From the NCBI RefSeq assembly GCF_023920705.1, contig NZ_CP094657.1, forward strand, positions 2,976,001-3,040,000: a stretch of DNA of 64,000 bases, written 5' to 3'. Source of the stretch: Acinetobacter sp. XS-4. GTDB taxonomy: Bacteria; Pseudomonadota; Gammaproteobacteria; Pseudomonadales; Moraxellaceae. The notes below the pieces were generated by a model. It did no database searches. It saw nothing but the letters and a program-made list of their open reading frames with translations, and was not told the origin of the DNA. A program made the position numbers and the translations under genes. Shown in pieces: positions 26,217 to 34,826 of the stretch (within the stretch, counting starts at the first letter, position 1; the number at the start of each line of letters is the position of its first letter).

Positions 26217-27577
26217 TGCGTTATTTTTATATTTCTCTTTTTGTAGTTTCTTCATCATTTTCACATGGTGAGACAATCCCTCAAATTTTTCAAGACATGA
26301 AAAGTGATACTTTTTGTCAATCTAAAGAAGAAATTGATATAGCCTTATCTCAGGCAATTGAGAATGTCTTATGCAATGACCCTTACTTAAAGATTCAATG
26401 GACTGAGGTTAAAAACAAGGTTTTACAAATAGATATTGAAAAATCTAATTATTATCCTCAATTAAACTTTTCAAGTAATTACAATATAGGGAAATCGAAC
26501 TATAAAGTTAAGGATGCTCCTCAATTAAGTTATAAAACAGATTCAGAGAGATATGGAGTATCCTTACAAGCTAACCTATTAGTTTACGATTTTGGATATA
26601 AAAACTCCAAGAAAAAATTATTAACAGATCTTTTAAATATGTCCCTTGCTCAATACAACTCTAGCATTCAAAAAGTTTCAATGGATGTTATTGAAAGATA
26701 CTACAAAATTTTATTATTAAATGAAAATTTAAAATCTATAATTCAAAGTGAAAGTATCGCAAAAAAAAATTTATTAATTTCGCAAACTAGATATGATCTT
26801 GGTACAAATAATAAATCTGATGTTCTGAGTTCTTATAATAATGTTTTAAAAATAATTTCAAAAAAAAATGAAACTCAGAGTCAAATCGAAATAAACATGA
26901 GATCTCTTGGCTTTCTAATGGGATTTCCTATCGAAAAAGAATTTTCACTCAAACCAATTGAAATTAATAAATACTTAGAAATAAAACCAATTAATGAATT
27001 AATAAATATAGCAAAAGAAAAACATCCAGATTTAATAAGTTTAAATTATAAAATAGACTCAGCCAAACATAACATACAAGTAATTAAGTCAGAAAACTAC
27101 CCAAAAGTATATATTACCTCTGACTTTTTAAATAACAATCGCTTAGGGGCTGTTCCTTTCGAAAGTGTTGATAATACAATTGATTTTGGTATAAAAATCT
27201 CTGCCCCATTATTTAATGGATTTAAGAATCACTATAGAAAAATTGAGGCAGAAAACCAACTAGAAAAAACATTCAATGAAAAAAAACTTACTGAAAAAGA
27301 TTTATCTTTAGAGATTATTAATTATTATTATGAATTAAAAAATGAAGAAAAAAATTTACAAATACTTGAAAACTTAAAAACTAATGCGTTTGCAAACGTA
27401 GAAATTACATCTGGTCGATATAAAAATGGTGTTGGGAATATTATTGAACTATTAAATTCACAAAATGTTTTCATTGAGGCCAATGAGAATTATAACTATT
27501 CATTAAATAATTTTATAATAACTCGCTACAAGCTCCTTACTACTATCGGTATGCTTGATGCTAAGGATATTTATTAG
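26213..27577 (+). CDS. TolC-family outer-membrane efflux protein
   Basis: A 454-aa outer-membrane channel with a cleavable signal peptide (about residues 1-19, ending SFSHG). It has the internally repeated TolC plan: IDIEKSNYYPQLNFSSNYN and VIKSENYPKVYITSDFLN as the two strand regions, LQANLLVYDFGYKNSKK and KISAPLFNGFKNHYRK as the two turn regions, and the periplasmic helices between. It is coupled to the C39 exporter by a 4-bp overlap and completes a dedicated three-part type I export machine, like CvaA-CvaB-TolC of microcin V, here with its own TolC rather than the housekeeping one. No signs of damage. Confidence 0.9.
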   Translation: MMRYFYISLFVVSSSFSHGETIPQIFQDMKSDTFCQSKEEIDIALSQAIENVLCNDPYLKIQWTEVKNKVLQIDIEKSNYYPQLNFSSNYNIGKSNYKVKDAPQLSYKTDSERYGVSLQANLLVYDFGYKNSKKKLLTDLLNMSLAQYNSSIQKVSMDVIERYYKILLLNENLKSIIQSESIAKKNLLISQTRYDLGTNNKSDVLSSYNNVLKIISKKNETQSQIEINMRSLGFLMGFPIEKEFSLKPIEINKYLEIKPINELINIAKEKHPDLISLNYKIDSAKHNIQVIKSENYPKVYITSDFLNNNRLGAVPFESVDNTIDFGIKISAPLFNGFKNHYRKIEAENQLEKTFNEKKLTEKDLSLEIINYYYELKNEEKNLQILENLKTNAFANVEITSGRYKNGVGNIIELLNSQNVFIEANENYNYSLNNFIITRYKLLTTIGMLDAKDIY

Positions 27578-27696
27578 TTATTTGAAATTAAGTAAATTTA
27601 ATTTACTGTTGTAAAGTATATTCTAAGAGCCTGTTTGATACTTTGTTCTTATTGTAAAGTTACGATAAACTTAACTTTTTATTGGGAAGACTAGAA

Positions 27697-28944
27697 ATGA
27701 AGAGAAAGTTATTAAAAAAAATGTATACTACTAGAGCATTATTTCTTGCTATAGGAGTTATGGTCATGTCTGTTTCCCCTATTGTTGCCACTAACTCTTT
27801 AGCAGCAACACAATCAACAAATAATTTAGCATCAAATAAAATTTTACTAATTTTTAATGAAGAACCTTTAAACATATCTTTATTCAGTCCTATTTTTTTA
27901 GAACAAGTTCCCGCACTGCAACTAAAAAAAATTATTGCTGAACTAAAGTTATCATTTGGTGTATTAAAATCGGTAGATGTAGTAGATGGTAAAGGCTTTG
28001 CTTATTTTGAAAAAGCGCAAGTACCTGTTACGATTGGCTTTGATGACAACAATCAAATAAGTACACTTTGGTTCGGTTCACCAAAATTCATTAATGTTAA
28101 ATTAGATGAAGCAATTAAAAATTTACAAGACTCTGCCATCGGTAGCAAGTCTCTTTTAATCACTATAGATAAAAAACCAATTTTTGCTGATAACAATAAA
28201 ACTCCTATGGCTGTCGGGTCCACTTTTAAATTGTTAGTTCTCAAAGCTTATGAAGACGCTATTAAGGCAGGAAAAATTAAACGTGATGATGTTATTTTAC
28301 TTGAAGAAAATAGTCGCTCATTGCCATCAGGGGTTTTGCAAATGCTTCCAGCTAAAACTCCTATAAATCTAGAAATACTTGCTCAATTAATGATTCAATC
28401 AAGTGACAATACAGCTACTGATAACCTTATACATTTACTTAAAAAATCTAATATTGAAATTTTTTCTCCTAGAAATTCTCCTCTTTTGACTACTAGAGAA
28501 TTTTTCCAATTGATCTCTTCTAATAATGATGAGCTTAGGGCTAAATATAGTACTAGTAATAAAAAAGGGAAAAATGAGATCCTTTTAGGACTAGACAAAA
28601 TGCCATTACCAGATATTGATGACATTACTAAAACAGCAACATGGCAACAAGCTGAATGGTATATGACAACTAATGAAATCTGTGCCACTATCGAAAGTAT
28701 TAAAGATGCTCCTGCTTTGAATAATATTCATAATCCTCTTTTTAAAAACTTAAATTGGAAAAAAATTGGTTTTAAAGGTGGGTCAGAAAATGGAGTTCTC
28801 AATTTTTCTTTTATAGGCCAAACTCTTCAAGGAAAAGATGTTTGTGTTGTCTTTACTGCAAATGGAGATGACAAACAGCCAGAATCTAAACTGGCGTTAC
28901 AATTTATCGGACTTCTCCAAACATTAAGTTCTGTAGAAAAATGA
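27697..28944 (+). CDS. Secreted class-A-beta-lactamase-like serine hydrolase
   Basis: A 415-aa exported protein, counted from MKRKLLKKMYTTRALF; a TTG five codons upstream is less likely because GGGAAGA is spaced for the ATG. The signal peptide covers about residues 1-35 (ending SLAA). A domain of about 110 residues follows (including LLIFNEEPLNISLFSP), then a penicillin-binding/beta-lactamase fold: SxxK in GSTFKLLVLK, SDN in QSSDNTATDNL, and KGG in IGFKGGSENG. All three catalytic motifs are present, so it should be active in the periplasm, as an esterase, peptidase or beta-lactamase-like enzyme. It lies 120 bp after the TolC-like gene on the same strand and may belong to the peptide system (maturation or protection) or be a separate cargo gene. 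Confidence 0.75.
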   Translation: MKRKLLKKMYTTRALFLAIGVMVMSVSPIVATNSLAATQSTNNLASNKILLIFNEEPLNISLFSPIFLEQVPALQLKKIIAELKLSFGVLKSVDVVDGKGFAYFEKAQVPVTIGFDDNNQISTLWFGSPKFINVKLDEAIKNLQDSAIGSKSLLITIDKKPIFADNNKTPMAVGSTFKLLVLKAYEDAIKAGKIKRDDVILLEENSRSLPSGVLQMLPAKTPINLEILAQLMIQSSDNTATDNLIHLLKKSNIEIFSPRNSPLLTTREFFQLISSNNDELRAKYSTSNKKGKNEILLGLDKMPLPDIDDITKTATWQQAEWYMTTNEICATIESIKDAPALNNIHNPLFKNLNWKKIGFKGGSENGVLNFSFIGQTLQGKDVCVVFTANGDDKQPESKLALQFIGLLQTLSSVEK

Positions 28945-29144
28945 GCTCAATTATTTAATTGTAAGACGTGATCATTTGGCTTAAATCTTGGAACTATTTT
29001 GAGGACTATATTTTTATCTTTACAGGCTCGTTACGGAGCATTCGTCTTAATATCATTATTATAATTATCCATACTTATTTTCTCTTAACCATAGATAAGG
29101 CTTAGAAGTATTTAGAGCAAATATAATAAATTAAAGTTAAAATA

Positions 29145-29175
29145 CATAGAGCCTGCTTTTTAAGCAGGCTCTATG
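29145..29175. terminator. Strong bidirectional terminator
   Basis: Perfect 14-bp stem (CATAGAGCCTGCTT / AAGCAGGCTCTATG) with a TTT loop, between the ends of the convergent serine-hydrolase and DUF932 genes. The flanks are T-rich mainly on the minus-strand side. The 200 bp between 28945 and 29145 show nothing else. Confidence 0.8.
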
Positions 29176-29209
29176 CTATACGGCTATTACTTAGGCTAAT
29201 TAAGCCACT

Positions 29210-30247
29210 CTACCCAACCATCGTAAGAGCTTGCTCCAATCCTCTCTGCTTAATTGTCGCTCCCATCCCAAACCATGCTGAGTTCAATCTGTGATCTCGG
29301 CTCATCGCACGACGCTCATGGTCAACAAACTCTGTGATACTGCAAAGCAAACCATAAGCCGTATCTTTAGCTGAACTTAACTCTGCTCCTCGACCTTGCC
29401 CATTAAACATTTCCATAGCCTTAGACATCGCCTTTCCATTTTGCTCATTTTTAGACTTCGAACTTTTGTCCATGGATGCTGCTTTAAGGTAATACTGAAT
29501 AATACTTTCTTCCTGATCTGTTGCACTCATTGTCGTGTTATTAAACACCGCATTAAAATATGCAGTAGCTTCCTGCTGGGTGACTTTACGTTGACTCAGT
29601 TGTTTCATTTCATACATATGCTCATCCCAGGTTTTAATAGAAACACCCAATTGCTGCTTGATCTTGTCTGCATCGAACTTAGTACTATGAGGAACTTTTA
29701 CAACACCCTCTCCACTATTCTGTCCTCGTATTGCAATGCTCAAAGTGTTATTACAGACCACACGTACACTGGTGAATTGCGCCGTGGTAGCTAATGTCCC
29801 ATCACAAGCCGTTGCCAACAAAATGTAGCCATTACTGACATCCTTACTTTTCAACGCTGCCGATTGGCCTGTTCTTGCCAATGCCCAGAACTTACGTCCA
29901 CCTTTCAGTACCCCCGCCGTTTCCAGTTCAAAACCTGATTGTTCTGTCAGGTCTTTATAGAAGTTTAATATCTCCATCGGTTGCACCTCCTGATAACGCT
30001 GACTCACCACCGATAACGGTTCATGAGTATCTGAACGATAAAGCACTCGTTGCTCTTCATACGGCATGATGATGCTTTGTCCTCTTTCATTCTTTGCCAT
30101 ATAGCTGACATTGGATGATTCAATTCGCCAGTCCATCCCCGCCTGTTGTGCCCAGATTTCTATAGGTTGATTTCTAGTAAGCTGATTCCCTAGGCCATGC
30201 CAAGGGGTTTGACCAACGAATGCCATTGTTTCAACTTGATGTGCCAT
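29210..30247 (-). CDS. DUF932 family protein
   Basis: A 345-aa protein of the DUF932 family found on plasmids, phages and integrative elements. Typical marks are the start MAHQVETMAFVGQTPWHGLG, then QAGMDWRIESSNV, YRSDTHEPLSVVSQRYQEVQP, FWALARTG and the TSVRVVCNNTL segment. The role is unknown; family members are often linked to plasmid/phage DNA metabolism or recombination. It is the last gene of a minus-strand group of small island genes and is followed by the strong palindromic terminator. The start (30247) follows an AGGAAAATCACT-type site. Conserved backbone gene rather than variable cargo. Confidence 0.85.
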   Translation of the reverse strand: MAHQVETMAFVGQTPWHGLGNQLTRNQPIEIWAQQAGMDWRIESSNVSYMAKNERGQSIIMPYEEQRVLYRSDTHEPLSVVSQRYQEVQPMEILNFYKDLTEQSGFELETAGVLKGGRKFWALARTGQSAALKSKDVSNGYILLATACDGTLATTAQFTSVRVVCNNTLSIAIRGQNSGEGVVKVPHSTKFDADKIKQQLGVSIKTWDEHMYEMKQLSQRKVTQQEATAYFNAVFNNTTMSATDQEESIIQYYLKAASMDKSSKSKNEQNGKAMSKAMEMFNGQGRGAELSSAKDTAYGLLCSITEFVDHERRAMSRDHRLNSAWFGMGATIKQRGLEQALTMVG

Positions 30248-30304
30248 GAGTGATTTTCCTATTAAGTGATTTAAATAATTTGAAATTTGTGAAAATGAGA
30301 GTTA

Positions 30305-30598
30305 CTAACAACCCGACTGCTTGATTTCAAAGTGTTCCAGACACTGCTCACACTGATAATGCAACGTCAGCGTGTTTTCTTGATGCTGGACGTAGAGCAG
30401 AAACATGCCACCAACAACTAAACCAACAAAACCACCCACCAAAGGGTGAACGGGACTGCGTTTTGACAACTGCATACAGGCAGCTGCCAGAGACATCGGT
30501 GAAAAAGATGAAAGCTTTGCAAATACACTTTGGTGAGTCTGCTCCGACTGCCGGAGTAATTTCAGATGCCTCGAATGGCAATAAGGACACTGGTGCAT
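30305..30598 (-). CDS. Small zinc-ribbon membrane protein
   Basis: 97 aa from MHQCPYCHSRHLKLL, chosen because AAGGAAGAAG lies just upstream; a longer frame to 30637 would overlap the terminator of the preceding gene. Cysteine pairs sit at both ends (CPYC near the N-terminus, CEQC near the C-terminus) and could together make one zinc ribbon. A hydrophobic span (GGFVGLVVGGMFLLYV, about residues 55-72) lies between. No family recognised. It lies in the backbone gene group upstream of DUF932. Confidence 0.6.
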   Translation of the reverse strand: MHQCPYCHSRHLKLLRQSEQTHQSVFAKLSSFSPMSLAAACMQLSKRSPVHPLVGGFVGLVVGGMFLLYVQHQENTLTLHYQCEQCLEHFEIKQSGC

Positions 30599-30628
30599 GG
30601 TCTTCTTCCTTAAATAAAAGGCATAAAA

Positions 30629-30654
30629 AAACCACAAGCAAATGCTTGTGGTTT
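30629..30654 (-). terminator. Intrinsic terminator
   Basis: AAACCACAAGCA / TGCTTGTGGTTT, 12 bp with a 2-nt spacer, followed on the minus strand by a run of T. It ends the 30690-31019 transcript and lies just upstream of the ribosome site of the zinc-ribbon gene. Confidence 0.8.
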
Positions 30655-30689
30655 GATTGAGCTTTATGTCGTTTTAGATAAATGTCAGA

Positions 30690-31019
30690 TTAACGAGTGA
30701 CTTTTGGAGTCGCTAAACCTTTTTTGCTACAAGGTCGAATGCTTTCAATATATTGCCCATCACCAGTATCTTTAAAGAAACCATGTTTCGATTTAATTTC
30801 TAGACATTGTCCCTTTTTAAAAGGTTTAACTTGAGGAACAACTTTAGCTGGTATGGCGTAGCTATTTAAAATGACTTCGCCTTTAGTAGTTGGAAATACA
30901 ACTGACTCTTCGCCGTAATAGACGTTGGCTTTTAAAGTAACCTGCTCAGTTTTAGCAAAAGCAATAGAACTGATTGAAAGGCTTAAAACGCCACAAGTGA
31001 TAAGTTTGATAAAGTTCAT
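30690..31019 (-). CDS. Small secreted protein, unknown
   Basis: 109 aa from MNFIKLITCGV, which has AGAGAAAAG upstream and begins a clean signal peptide (cleavage after IAFA, about residue 21); the frame is open 11 codons further upstream. The mature part is a basic, beta-rich domain with two cysteines (KGQCLEIK and SIRPCSKK) that could form a disulfide. No family recognised. It should be periplasmic. A clear intrinsic terminator follows. Confidence 0.65.
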   Translation of the reverse strand: MNFIKLITCGVLSLSISSIAFAKTEQVTLKANVYYGEESVVFPTTKGEVILNSYAIPAKVVPQVKPFKKGQCLEIKSKHGFFKDTGDGQYIESIRPCSKKGLATPKVTR

Positions 31020-31079
31020 AATCTTTTCTCTAATGTACATAAAAGTAATCATTCAATAAATGCTAAAAGGTTGTTTAAG

Positions 31080-31778
31080 TTAGTGACCAAAACATGACTG
31101 GTATCCTTCGTTAAGGACTTGATTGCTGTTCTTATCCCAACTCACTACATACCAGGTACATTGATAACGGTCAGAGTCCCATGCAGCACGATAAGTCATG
31201 GTATTACCTTGCTGGCTCCATCCTTCTACTCGTTTACTCACCTGATCCAAACTTGAACGCCCCCATACATTCATAAGGTGTGACGCTAACATTTGATCAA
31301 TATTCGGGATGGTTGACTTTAAATCACTAGGAGCAGTTTTGATTGGCTTTAAACCATATAGAGAGGCGTTCGAACTTAAGGTTTTTCCTTCATGGTACTC
31401 AGCATCAACTTCTGAACTGAGCTTTCCAATATTGGCATCTTGTGCTTTGGCATTCTCAACAGCAGCTATAGCACCTGCAACCACTTCGTCCTCAGCTTGT
31501 GAGTGAGTAGATTCTGATTCTGGGTTTTCCACCATACTTTCAATTCCGGTGAAACCTGATTCAGCAGATTCAGAAGCTGCTTCCGTTGCAATAGATTGAT
31601 TTTGTACCTTAGATTGTTCTAAAGCGAGTTGCGCTAACTGAAGTTCTGTTTGTCGTTTTTGATGTTGATTAAATAAAATACCACCGGCAATCAGTACAAC
31701 CATCATGACTACGGTTAACAACCAATATAACGGTGGTACCTTTTTAGTTGAGTTAGTGCTGTTGTTTATCATATTCAT
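31080..31778 (-). CDS. Single-span membrane protein, unknown
   Basis: 232 aa. One N-terminal membrane span (LYWLLTVVMMVVLIAGGILF, about residues 18-37) follows a short cytosolic end. Next come a coiled-coil-like, Glu/Ser/Ala-rich linker (about 45-120) and a compact C-terminal domain (about 150-232) with DRYQCTWYVVSWDK and a final YQSCFGH, whose two cysteines may pair. The layout suggests an inner-membrane protein with a periplasmic domain. I do not recognise the family. It belongs to the backbone gene group. Confidence 0.6.
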   Translation of the reverse strand: MNMINNSTNSTKKVPPLYWLLTVVMMVVLIAGGILFNQHQKRQTELQLAQLALEQSKVQNQSIATEAASESAESGFTGIESMVENPESESTHSQAEDEVVAGAIAAVENAKAQDANIGKLSSEVDAEYHEGKTLSSNASLYGLKPIKTAPSDLKSTIPNIDQMLASHLMNVWGRSSLDQVSKRVEGWSQQGNTMTYRAAWDSDRYQCTWYVVSWDKNSNQVLNEGYQSCFGH

Positions 31779-31860
31779 ATCATTACCTTGAAATAGAGGA
31801 TATACGGCGCATTAGGTGCTGCCTTCATTGGGGTAATATGTAAGTAAAATTTCTTTATTT

Positions 31861-32934
31861 TCAGTTATTGTCCAAATAGCTCTTTAATACCGCTCTTGCT
31901 TCATTCAGTTGCTGTGCCTGACTCTCAATCAACTGACGAACAGATTCGGGGAGATTCTGGTATTTATCGGGATGGAACTCAGCCATCTTTTTTCGGTAAG
32001 CAGATTGCAATAACTGCTCAGTCAGTGATTTAGGCTGAATATCAAGAAGTTTGCATGCTTGAAGTTGTTCACTATTTAAAGCTGAATGAGGAGACTGATT
32101 CTTTTCATCAGCTAAGCATTGATAGATAATTTTGACCAGATCAGGAAATACTGCTTTAGAAACATTGGATACACGACACAAATGGGTCATAAAAAGATCA
32201 GCCTGATTCTGTTCAACCTGCCCCAATGCCATGGCATAAACCAGTTGTTCGATCATCTCCGTACGAAGCTTATAAGCCAGCACATCTTTCAGTTCTGCAA
32301 AGCGATGCAATAACTCCTCATATTCAAAGTTGGGATGTTCAGTCAGTAAACTTTGAATATAGTGCTGTGATGCTTCATCATTCAGCTTTGCAAAATGATT
32401 TGATATTGCATGACTAGATTCAGTATTCCATCTACCCATATTGAATGTGATGAAATAAGCAAACAAATCAACAATCACCTTCAGTTCTGCATCAATCTGT
32501 GGTGGAGCTTGGTCGGCTTCTATTTGTCCCTGACAAACTTCACTTAAGAATGAAGCCAATGTTCGTACTGCCCCTTTATCCAGTTGGGTAAAGGTCAAGG
32601 TTTCCATCCGATTCAGTACGATCCCATGATTAATGACGCCAAGATCTGCCTCGACGTGATGAATATTTTTAAAGAGATAAGCAGCTTCATCACCAAAGCT
32701 TTCTTTATAAAAGAGTCCGGTCGCCGTTATACAAAGTCCAGCTTTAGCACTACCAAATACCGTATCGTCAATCAGCATGAGGATTTCATCTGGATGAATA
32801 CCTTGAGGGAGATAACTCATTGCCCCTTGCAATTTTTTATAAGGAATAGCAGGGGAAAAATAAATATTGTCATTCGCTCTTAATATCAACATCCAACGGC
32901 TTTTCTGAAGTGATTCTCTCGATATGATTGTCAT
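31861..32934 (-). CDS. J-domain protein
   Basis: 357 aa. The C-terminal about 65 residues are a J domain: LLDIQPKSLTEQLLQSAYRK, then AEFHPDKYQNLP with the HPD motif that activates DnaK, then a Q/A-rich helix. The N-terminal about 130 residues contain a TFTQLDKGAVRTLASF segment and look like a PH-like or TerB-flanking domain; the middle is helical. No membrane span is present. Probably a specialised DnaK co-chaperone for an island function. It lies downstream of a 48-aa membrane peptide gene on the same strand. The specific client is unknown. Confidence 0.75.
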   Translation of the reverse strand: MTIISRESLQKSRWMLILRANDNIYFSPAIPYKKLQGAMSYLPQGIHPDEILMLIDDTVFGSAKAGLCITATGLFYKESFGDEAAYLFKNIHHVEADLGVINHGIVLNRMETLTFTQLDKGAVRTLASFLSEVCQGQIEADQAPPQIDAELKVIVDLFAYFITFNMGRWNTESSHAISNHFAKLNDEASQHYIQSLLTEHPNFEYEELLHRFAELKDVLAYKLRTEMIEQLVYAMALGQVEQNQADLFMTHLCRVSNVSKAVFPDLVKIIYQCLADEKNQSPHSALNSEQLQACKLLDIQPKSLTEQLLQSAYRKKMAEFHPDKYQNLPESVRQLIESQAQQLNEARAVLKSYLDNN

Positions 32935-32956
32935 GGCAACCTCCCCAATTTAGCGG

Positions 32957-33103
32957 CTAAAACAACCAACGTAGAAAATCAGCAGGCCAAACAAGTGCCC
33001 GCCCTAAAGAATATGAACCAGAATAAATAGGGTACTGCCAAATTAAATACAGCCAATAACCAATCACAATGGTGAAATAAAGGCCAATCAGTGGATGTTT
33101 CAT
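32957..33103 (-). CDS. 48-aa small membrane peptide
   Basis: A short gene of 48 codons starting MKHPLIGLYFTIVIGYWLYL, with GAGGA placed 8 nt before the ATG. Most of the first 30 residues form one hydrophobic span rich in Tyr and Trp; the tail is WPADFLRWLF. It is co-directional with, and 22 bp upstream of, the J-domain gene. The good ribosome site is the main reason to call it. Function unknown. Confidence 0.5.
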   Translation of the reverse strand: MKHPLIGLYFTIVIGYWLYLIWQYPIYSGSYSLGRALVWPADFLRWLF

Positions 33104-33205
33104 TATAAATTCCTCATTTTTTAGGTAAGCCTATCCAACCCGCTGCTCTAAGGCAGCAGGTGAAGTCAAAAGACAAATTAAGATTTAATGTGAATATGAG
33201 CTGTT

Positions 33206-33469
33206 CTAAAGTTTATGTGCACATTGCTGACCAGACTTAAATGACACCTCTTCAAAATCTTCTGGCATTCTGACTTGCATCATGCCAATCGCCTCCAGCT
33301 TTTCTTCGCTATAATACGCCTCCATCTTGTCGTAGAAGCAGGAACAGAAACTGCGACTCCCCCCTGTATTCCTACAGCTTTGTTTCATACCCTTTTCAAA
33401 ATCAGAAGAACAGCCTGTAACCAACAAAACACTGACACCCACCAAACCCATCAAAATTCTATTTTTCAT
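33206..33469 (-). CDS. Small lipoprotein
   Basis: 87 aa from MKNRILMGLVGVS; the frame opens 8 codons earlier with ATGATGATG and either start is possible. The lipobox LLVTGC ends a short signal peptide, with Cys20 as the lipidated residue. The mature part has six further cysteines (CRNTGG, FCSCFYDK, QQCAHKL), so it is probably a disulfide-stabilised periplasmic domain. The second residue after Cys is Ser, which favours outer-membrane sorting. No family recognised. Confidence 0.65.
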   Translation of the reverse strand: MKNRILMGLVGVSVLLVTGCSSDFEKGMKQSCRNTGGSRSFCSCFYDKMEAYYSEEKLEAIGMMQVRMPEDFEEVSFKSGQQCAHKL

Positions 33470-33660
33470 CGTTTTATCCAGTGACATCATCATGGAGCTT
33501 AGGCTTTTTTAGGCAATACAAAGCCCTGCCACGGTATATCTCACATGACATATTTATTAAGTTAAATTTTTTGACGAAAAGACCTAAAGCTTGAGAACCT
33601 AGAAGTTCATCAAACCCTATTAAAAACTAATCGGGCGCTATAAAAAGAATATGCATAGCC

Positions 33661-33900
33661 AACTCCTTTATATTGGGAGTTCTGCCAAAGCATTAGAGAA
33701 TTATGGTGGCAGAACGAGAAAGGGTTAGCAGACCGGATTGGATTGACACCAGCACACTCGAAAGTGTCCCTCTCCCGTCCTACCGCAACGGGAGGAGACG
33801 AGAAGTACCCTCAAAACTATTCCTCAGAAGGAATAACTCTGATGCAACCCAATAAAACGGTCTGCTAAAACCGACTGGCAATGTAGGCCAGCACGCAAAG
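33661..33900. ncRNA. Candidate structured RNA
   Basis: This coding-free stretch folds into nested helices: AACTCC/GGAGTT (33661-33681), TTCTGCCA/TGGCAGAA (33680-33714), and a long-range 11-bp helix TTAGCAGACCG (33725-33735) with CGGTCTGCTAA (33858-33868). The long helix encloses three hairpins: ACACT/AGTGT (33754-33767), CTCCCGT/ACGGGAG (33772-33794) and ATTCCT/AGGAAT (33819-33834). It is clearly richer in G and C than its surroundings. The first two helices share two bases, so they may be alternatives. Strand unknown. I do not recognise an Rfam family with certainty; C4-type phage antisense RNA and other mobile-element RNAs are options. Confidence 0.55.
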
Positions 33901-33999
33901 GATAATGTGCAAAATTTAAGGTGTCAATCATCTATCGACTAAGTCGTAAAGTGATTGTTACTGTTTTTTATAGATTAATTATCTTATTTAATTGTTGCT

Positions 34000-34773
34000 T
34001 CATTTGAACAATGAGGTATTTCGCTTGATACTGACTCCAAAACTACCAGAAGCATCTCTCAATACGAAAATATAAACATCCATTAAATCAGAAAATTGTC
34101 GCCCATATTTATCATGGTAAATAATTTTTAACTTGATATCTTGTTGAAAATTGCTTTTTAAAAGTTCAAGTCGTTCTCCTATAAATTCAATATTAAGACT
34201 AGTTTTCTGCTGTGCTACTAACTCATAACGTTCTATATTAAAATCATTAAAGTCAGAGTCCAACTCTTCAATAGTTACATGCTTTGCCACTTCCCCCTTA
34301 TTTTCAATGATAATCTTAATTTCTGCGACCTCATGACGTTCCATATCGATAATAGAACCATGATCATCACATTCAGGAAAGTCCTTCTCCGTTAAGGTAA
34401 AAGGGTAACTATAGAAAATTAAATGAGGCCGTGCTTCAAAATGTTTAATTTCTAACTCTTGCTGTGTGACACTAAGTAACTTTCTTTGCTCTTCAACATT
34501 ATTTGCTAATTCTTGAGCCTGTTGATGCAATGCATCTGTGCTTGCTTTTAACTCTTGGCTTTGCATTTGTAAGGCTTTAGTGTTTTGCAAATAACCTAAA
34601 ATCAGAAATAAAAAGGCCAATGGGGAAAATGCGCCAGCTAAGAAATCACCAATTTCATTTGCAGGTAAAGCCTTGACCTTAACTGGTGTAATGCCAAAGA
34701 ATTTATATAAAATAAAAAAATAGAAAATTGTAAATAGGATAAAGATCCAGTAACGGCTTTTTGTTTGAGTCAT
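34000..34773 (-). CDS. Two-span membrane protein with coiled coil, unknown
   Basis: 257 aa. Two N-terminal membrane spans (about residues 8-25 and 46-63, the second being GAFSPLAFLFLILGYLQNT), then a coiled coil (about 64-110, rich in Gln/Glu/Leu), then a beta-rich soluble domain (about 115-257) with RPHLIFYSYPF and EVAEIKIIIENKGEVAKHV, the wording of an immunoglobulin-like or DUF-type domain common in such proteins. Family members occur widely next to mobile elements; the function is unknown. Single gene with AT-rich flanks. Confidence 0.65.
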   Translation of the reverse strand: MTQTKSRYWIFILFTIFYFFILYKFFGITPVKVKALPANEIGDFLAGAFSPLAFLFLILGYLQNTKALQMQSQELKASTDALHQQAQELANNVEEQRKLLSVTQQELEIKHFEARPHLIFYSYPFTLTEKDFPECDDHGSIIDMERHEVAEIKIIIENKGEVAKHVTIEELDSDFNDFNIERYELVAQQKTSLNIEFIGERLELLKSNFQQDIKLKIIYHDKYGRQFSDLMDVYIFVLRDASGSFGVSIKRNTSLFK

Positions 34774-34826
34774 GGAAATTTTCCTGGCTGATTCTGAAAA
34801 ACAAAGTGGCTTCCCTTATAGTTTAC

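Noticed and set aside
29396..29794. Plus-strand frame of 132 codons opposite DUF932
   Set aside because: Antisense shadow of a well-recognised family gene.
30348..30641. Alternative minus-strand frame across the zinc-ribbon gene
   Set aside because: The other frame has paired CxxC motifs and a good ribosome site; this one runs across the terminator and has no motif.
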